64,000 bases of DNA from Aquincolibacterium sp964606385 (GTDB lineage: Bacteria > Omnitrophota > Omnitrophia > Omnitrophales > Aquincolibacteriaceae): the NCBI GenBank assembly GCA_964606385.1, contig CAZSFZ010000005.1:1-64000 (forward strand), given 5' to 3'. Below, piece after piece: positions 51,401 to 57,400 of this stretch (its first letter is position 1; every line of letters starts with the position of its first letter). The notes under the pieces were generated by a model. It was not told the origin of the DNA. It did no database searches and saw only the letters and a list, made by a program, of their open reading frames with translations. Made by a program: the position numbers and the translations under genes.

Positions 51401-54400
51401 CTCAGTCACCTGACGCGCGGTCTGAGATGAGGAATGCGGTGTTGACGGATCTCACCAAGATCATGGCGCGGCAGGATGCGCTGCCGGAAAAAGCGGATCT
51501 CATCATGGTGTTCGGGAGCGGGGATCTGCGCGTGGCGGCGGAGGTGGCGGAGATGTACAAGGCCTATGCCGCGAAGGGTGTGTCGCTGAAGGTCCTGGTT
51601 GCCGGAAAAGGCGACAAGACCGAGAAGCCTGAAGCCGAACTTTATAAGAATGAGATGGTGGCCCGCGGTGTCCCGGCTGAAGCGGTGCTGATTGAACCGA
51701 CCTCCATGAATATGAAGGAAAACGCTGAGTTTACGCAGAAGGTCCTGGTTGTTGAAAAGGAAAAATCGGGATTCGATCCTCAGGATATTATTTTTGTTCA
51801 CGCACCGTTCCATGTTTTAAGAGGCGCGGATGCCGCAGTCAAGGTTTTTGGAACAAAGATCAAGGCCATCCACGCGGCGTATGTACCGACTGCGACTGAG
51901 TTACAGGACGCCAAAGTCATCGCCACGCTTGAAAAACAGGCGCCCAGGGTTGCCGAGATGCCGTCGATCGCCGAATCCGCAGCCATTAAGGCAAAACTCG
52001 ACGAATATAAGGCGCTTACGGCACCCTCAGCTGTGCCACCCGCCCGCTCCGAGTTGCGTACGCCGGAGCAGGAGGCGTTGGTCCAGCCGGTGCGTATGAT
52101 GACGGATGCGATGCTCGAAATGGTCACGACGGAAACTCTCGCAAATAAATTCCGGGAGTTCATGCGCGCGGACATCCTTTTGACGCTCGCTCCCGAAAAC
52201 AAGATGCTTTTCTACTCCGCGGGACCGGCGACCGGAAAAGGCGCCGTGCTTGGGGCCTCCTTCCTCGCCGAAGATGGGGAAATCGCGGCTCCGTATCAGG
52301 ACCTTGTTCAAAAATTTGTCCTGGGCCACCAACGGGATTTCAGGCCCGGCGATAAGGAGAAAGACGGCCGGCATTATCATTTCCGGTCTCAGAGAGGCTA
52401 TTGGGCTTCGAAATATGCCGCGCTTAAAGATGCGGGGTATTTCGAGATCCGAATGATCAACAACCAGGAGCAGATGCTGCCGATCAGGACTTTCACCGAC
52501 TATGATGTTCCAGTCGAGCACGTTCAGAATGCCGGCCTGATCAATCCGCAGGATGTTGTGGTCAGCTACGAGATCCCGGAAGGACAGCGCATGAGGACGG
52601 AGCTAGTCGTTGAACGTCCTGGAGAAGGGCGTGTGACGCTACGCGATATTATTATTCCCGCGGACAAGCAGGGGACATTCTTGCCGGAAGACGAAGTTGT
52701 CAATGTGTCGGGCTCTACGGTCACCGTGAACCGGCGCATCATAGGACTCAATGAGATGCTTGCCGCCAACCGTTTTACGGTTTTTGAAGGCGGTTACGAT
52801 TGGTTCCGCTGGATCCAGGAAAATCATCCCGGCGCCTTGACCCTTTTCCTCTCACCGTTCGAGGAAGCGGATTTTGAAAAACGCTCCAAGAATATGGCGT
52901 GGATCCTCAGCGCGAAAGATTCGGCAGGAAGAAAACTGTTCCAGACCCCTCTCGATGTGTACCTGGCTTTTGAAGCAATTGACATGTTGGTGGAAGGAAA
53001 AGATCTAGGAGCTTTTGGGAAGATTGCGCCGAGAGGGGAGCTTGACATCACCGGTCAGACCGATCTTCAGGAAACTGTGGTGAGGATTGTCCAACATTTG
53101 CGGTCGGGCGCTTACCCGGTCCAAGAGGCCAATGAGAGCGTCATTTTGGGTTCCCGTTTTATACAGGACCTCAATAATGTCATGGGCAATTTCGGCGCGC
53201 CTCAGATCGCTGCAAAGGATTACATGCTGGCTCGTGCGCTTGCCAATGAATTGCAGCATCGGACCATGAGCCGCAAGGGAGCTGAACCGCAGCCTTTCTA
53301 TGTATCCAATAAGCAGTCTAATGCTTATGAAAGGATTTTAGAGGGGATCTTCCAGATCATGACGCGCCACAACTATGGCGCGGGGAATGTTCTTCCGAAC
53401 GCGCGGATTGCCGATGAGCAGCAGCGCAAAGAGGCGTTGGCGAAACTTGGCGACAAATTTGCGCGCCGGCTCTTTGAGCACACCATTGCGGGTATCCGCC
53501 GTTCCGAACTCCGCGAAGATGAAACGCCGGTCACCGTTTCGCGGTCTGAAGTGCGATCTGCGGAGGAGGTCATCCGGCATGTCAAGGAAATGCCCGCTGC
53601 AGATTTTGATGCTTTGAAGGTGCCGGAATTGGTTGAGTTGACCCGCGCGATGATCCGTACGGGAGCTTTTAAACATTTCCCGGGTCTCGAAGAAAAAATG
53701 ATGGTTTTTTCGGCCGGACCCGGAACGGGGAAAGGTACGCTTCTCAAAGTTACTTTTAAAGTTGAAGCGGCGGATCTTGAGAAAGATCCGACTGCCAGGG
53801 CGCCTTTCGAAGACTTAGTTGATCGGTTTGTGCTTTACCATTCTCGTGCTGCGCGCATTGATGTAGAGACTGGTTTGTCGGAAAAAGACGGGGAAGATTA
53901 TCACTTCCGGAACAACACGGATTATCAGTTCGAAGTTCAACCGGAAAATGTGAAGAAAGGTACCTATTTAAGAAGTTTGGCCGCCCAAGGACTGCCGCTG
54001 GAGATACAAGAGATTAACCGTCAGGCCCAAGGCATGGCGGTCAATGATTTTCCGGATGGAGAACCCGGGGTAGTCGTTGCAGATGTCGGCGGAACGGGTC
54101 TGTCTCAGTTAAAGACCGGAGATCTCGTGATTGACTTTGACCGAAGGCAGGGGTTGCTTCGAGTCATGCACCAGGAGAACGAAAGAACGGAAGTCTTGGG
54201 GATCTCTATCCCGAGGGACAAAAAAGGTCTTTTTCTCCCTGGAGATCGTATCGAGGGTGTGCACGGGACAACGGTGACCGTGAAACGTTCGATCCGTGGC
54301 ATTACGGGACTTTTTTCAGGTGACCGGCTTGGATTTCTGGAGGGGGGCTACGAGTGGTTCCGGTACCTGAAAGATCAGTACCCGAAGATTTGGACATGCT

Positions 54401-57400
54401 TTCTTGCGCCATTGTCCCCGGCAGAACTTCAACAGCGAATTTATAATGAAGCCGCTATCGATTCAGCTTTTAAAGATCCCGAGGCGAACGCGTTGGCGCA
54501 CCATATCATGTTTGCCCGCATGGCTGAATTGAACCGCGAAATAGATCTTCGCCTTCAGACAGAGATGGAAATGATCCGGGCCGAAGTGGCGAAAGGAGAA
54601 AATGGAAAATATGGCTCTATGGATCCTGTGCTTCTTAATAATTCGAAACTTATTAAGTCCCCTCGCTTTAAGCGGGAACTCGATTCTCTGCTGCAAAAAT
54701 ACAACATGCCGCCTGTTAGCGTGGAGAGGCTGAAACAGGCCGAGGCGCTTGCATATGAGATCCAGCGCAGGCTTATCACTCGTGACCCCATACAACCCTT
54801 TTTGGATGGGGCGGACAAACCGACGGATCGTCTTAATCGTGTTCTGACGGGGATCTTCCAAAATTTCACGAGTGAGCAGTATAGCCAGACTGTTGTCAAC
54901 CGATTCGGATATACAAGGGAGCAAAGAAAGGCAAATCTTGCGCAACTATCAGATGAATTCATGGACGGCTATTTGAGGCATGTGCTGGCCGCTGTGCGTC
55001 GCTCCGAAGTGCGTGTCCAAACGGTTTCGGACCTTCTGGATGTGGTGGGTGAGGATGACCAGGCGACGGGGCAGCAGGTGGAGCGGAACGTGGCCCATGA
55101 AACGGGTGTCCGTCATCGCGCTGCGGTGCTTTTCGCCTTCAACCGGAAAGGGGAACTGCTGATCCAGAAGCGGGGTATGGAGAAGGACGTTTTCCCGGAT
55201 ACGTGGACATTCTCGGCAAGCGGTCATGTGGATGCCGGAATGAGCTACGCCAAAACGATCTTGAAAGAAGCTCCCGAGGAAATGGGTATGTCGCTCGATC
55301 CGCAGAGGCTGAATGTCATCGGGGCTACGGGGATGCCGTGGTCGTCCCTGAAGCAGTACGCTTATACTTTTTCGACTGATGACGTTGCTAAAACCCAGGA
55401 GGCGATCGAAAAGGCCCATGAAAGATTAGTCCGTGACGGAGTGCTGCCCGCCCGGCTTGAATTTGATAATCTTCTTTGGAGAGTTTGGCCGGATCCCGCC
55501 AAGGGGAAGGTGACGGTATTCTTGTATAAGTTGAGCTCGAAGCTGGACACGGCTTTGGATGCGGCCCGCGACAAAGTAAGTCCCGTGCTGAGAGAAATGG
55601 TCGGGGAGTATGAACAGCGGACCATCATGAACCGGGATAACCGGACCCATTACGCGTACCGCTTGAACGAACAGGAAGAGGAATTCCTCGCAAAACGTGC
55701 CGAGGAGATCCGCCGGAAGGCCGGGGCCGAGCCGTCCGCCGAGGTGACCGACCTGAAGTTCGCTTCCCTTGAAGATATCCGGCAGCAGTTCCGTCAGCAT
55801 CCGACGCTCTTTGTCGAGGACATGCTGATCCTCTTCGACCCGCAGTTGAATCGGGACCTGGAGGTCACGGAAGACCTTCTTCGCGAAAGCAAGGTCCAGG
55901 AAAAGATTCCGGCTGTGGCGGGTCTGAGCCAGAACGTGCGGGAGGTCAAGCAGCGGCTCCAGAGGTCGCTTGAGGATCCGAGAGAGGATTTCGACGCGGT
56001 CGTGCTGGTCGTGAACCCGGCGTTTACGGGTGTGGTGCGCGAGGCCTTGGAGGGATTGAAGGGGATCGCGTATAACCCCGCGCTCAGGATCGCGGTCGTG
56101 GAAGAAGAGCCCGCGGGGAGCATTACGGATTCATTGGTCGGTGCCGACATAGCATTGCGTCAAATGTTCGGAGAAAACTACGCGTCGCAAGTGGCCGATA
56201 AGAAGGTCGCGATCATCACGATGTCCGGTTTCGGAGCGCGGATGCCGACCGATTTCGGTAAAGGGCTCTTGTCCTTGCCGGGCGGACGGACATACCTGGA
56301 ACAAATACTGCGACAGCGTTTCTTCTTCCTGGACAAGAACTTCCGCGGGTTGATGGTCCTTTCGATCGATGGCATCAAGATCCCTCAGTTCATGCCTGAG
56401 ATGGGCAAGGCCGGTATCCAGGTCATCGGATTGCCGATGGCCCGGACGGATGAGAACGTCGGAGAACTGGGGCTTTTCGTCGTGAGCGATCCGTTCCGTC
56501 CCGGTGCGCAACCCATCCAATATGCTTTTGAAAAGTTACCGCGCTCTCAACGGGATGATTATGCCGCCCGGCAGTTGATCCCGGGCCGGTACGTCAATGT
56601 ATCGCAGGCGGATTATCCTCTTTCCTGGGAAGCTTATACATGGCTGCTGGAACAGGTGCGGGCGATGCAGCAAACGCTTGAAACGAAATATCGGGCCGAA
56701 GGGAAGAGCTATCGCGACGATAATGTGGCTTACAACTGGGCCGAGCATTTGTTCGAGCTGGCGTTTTTGCCGGAAGACCTGGTTCCGGACTATCTGGAGC
56801 GCTCGGTGGAGCGTTCGGGTCCCATGGACAAGGATGTTTTTGATCAGTTCCTGCGCATCGCGCGCGAGGCGAGGCAGCGTTTCGGTATGGAATTCGTCAA
56901 CGTGGGGACCGATTCCGTTTACCATAACACGAACCGTCCCGATCAATACCGCGATTTTCTGATCTCGCTCCTGTCGAACGCGGCCGTGCGGGACATGTTC
57001 GATCTTGTGGAGCGCCAAGGAAAGCTGGTCGATCTGCAGGCGGAGCAGGTCAGTCCGTCCGTGTTCAGCTCTCCGATCGAGAGCGGCGTGCTGGTCTCCA
57101 AAAGTATCATTGACCTCGGCGTGCAGATGAAAAAAGGAAGCGTTGTTTTCAATAGCGCGCTGGTGGCGGGTACCAAGATCGACACGCAGGGAGCCGTCAT
57201 CAACAGCGTGGGGCGCTTCATCGTGCCGCGCGGGGCGATCGTGGACTCCGTGATCGCTCCTGCGGAAGGTCTGGAAGTGCTGCCGGATAGCTACACGCGG
57301 GGGTATTTTGTCAAAAGGCCGGACGGAAAGATCGAGCAGATCCTCGTGTCGCTCCCGGTGAAGATCCTGGTTACAAGCGGGCAGGCGGCTGATCTAAAGG

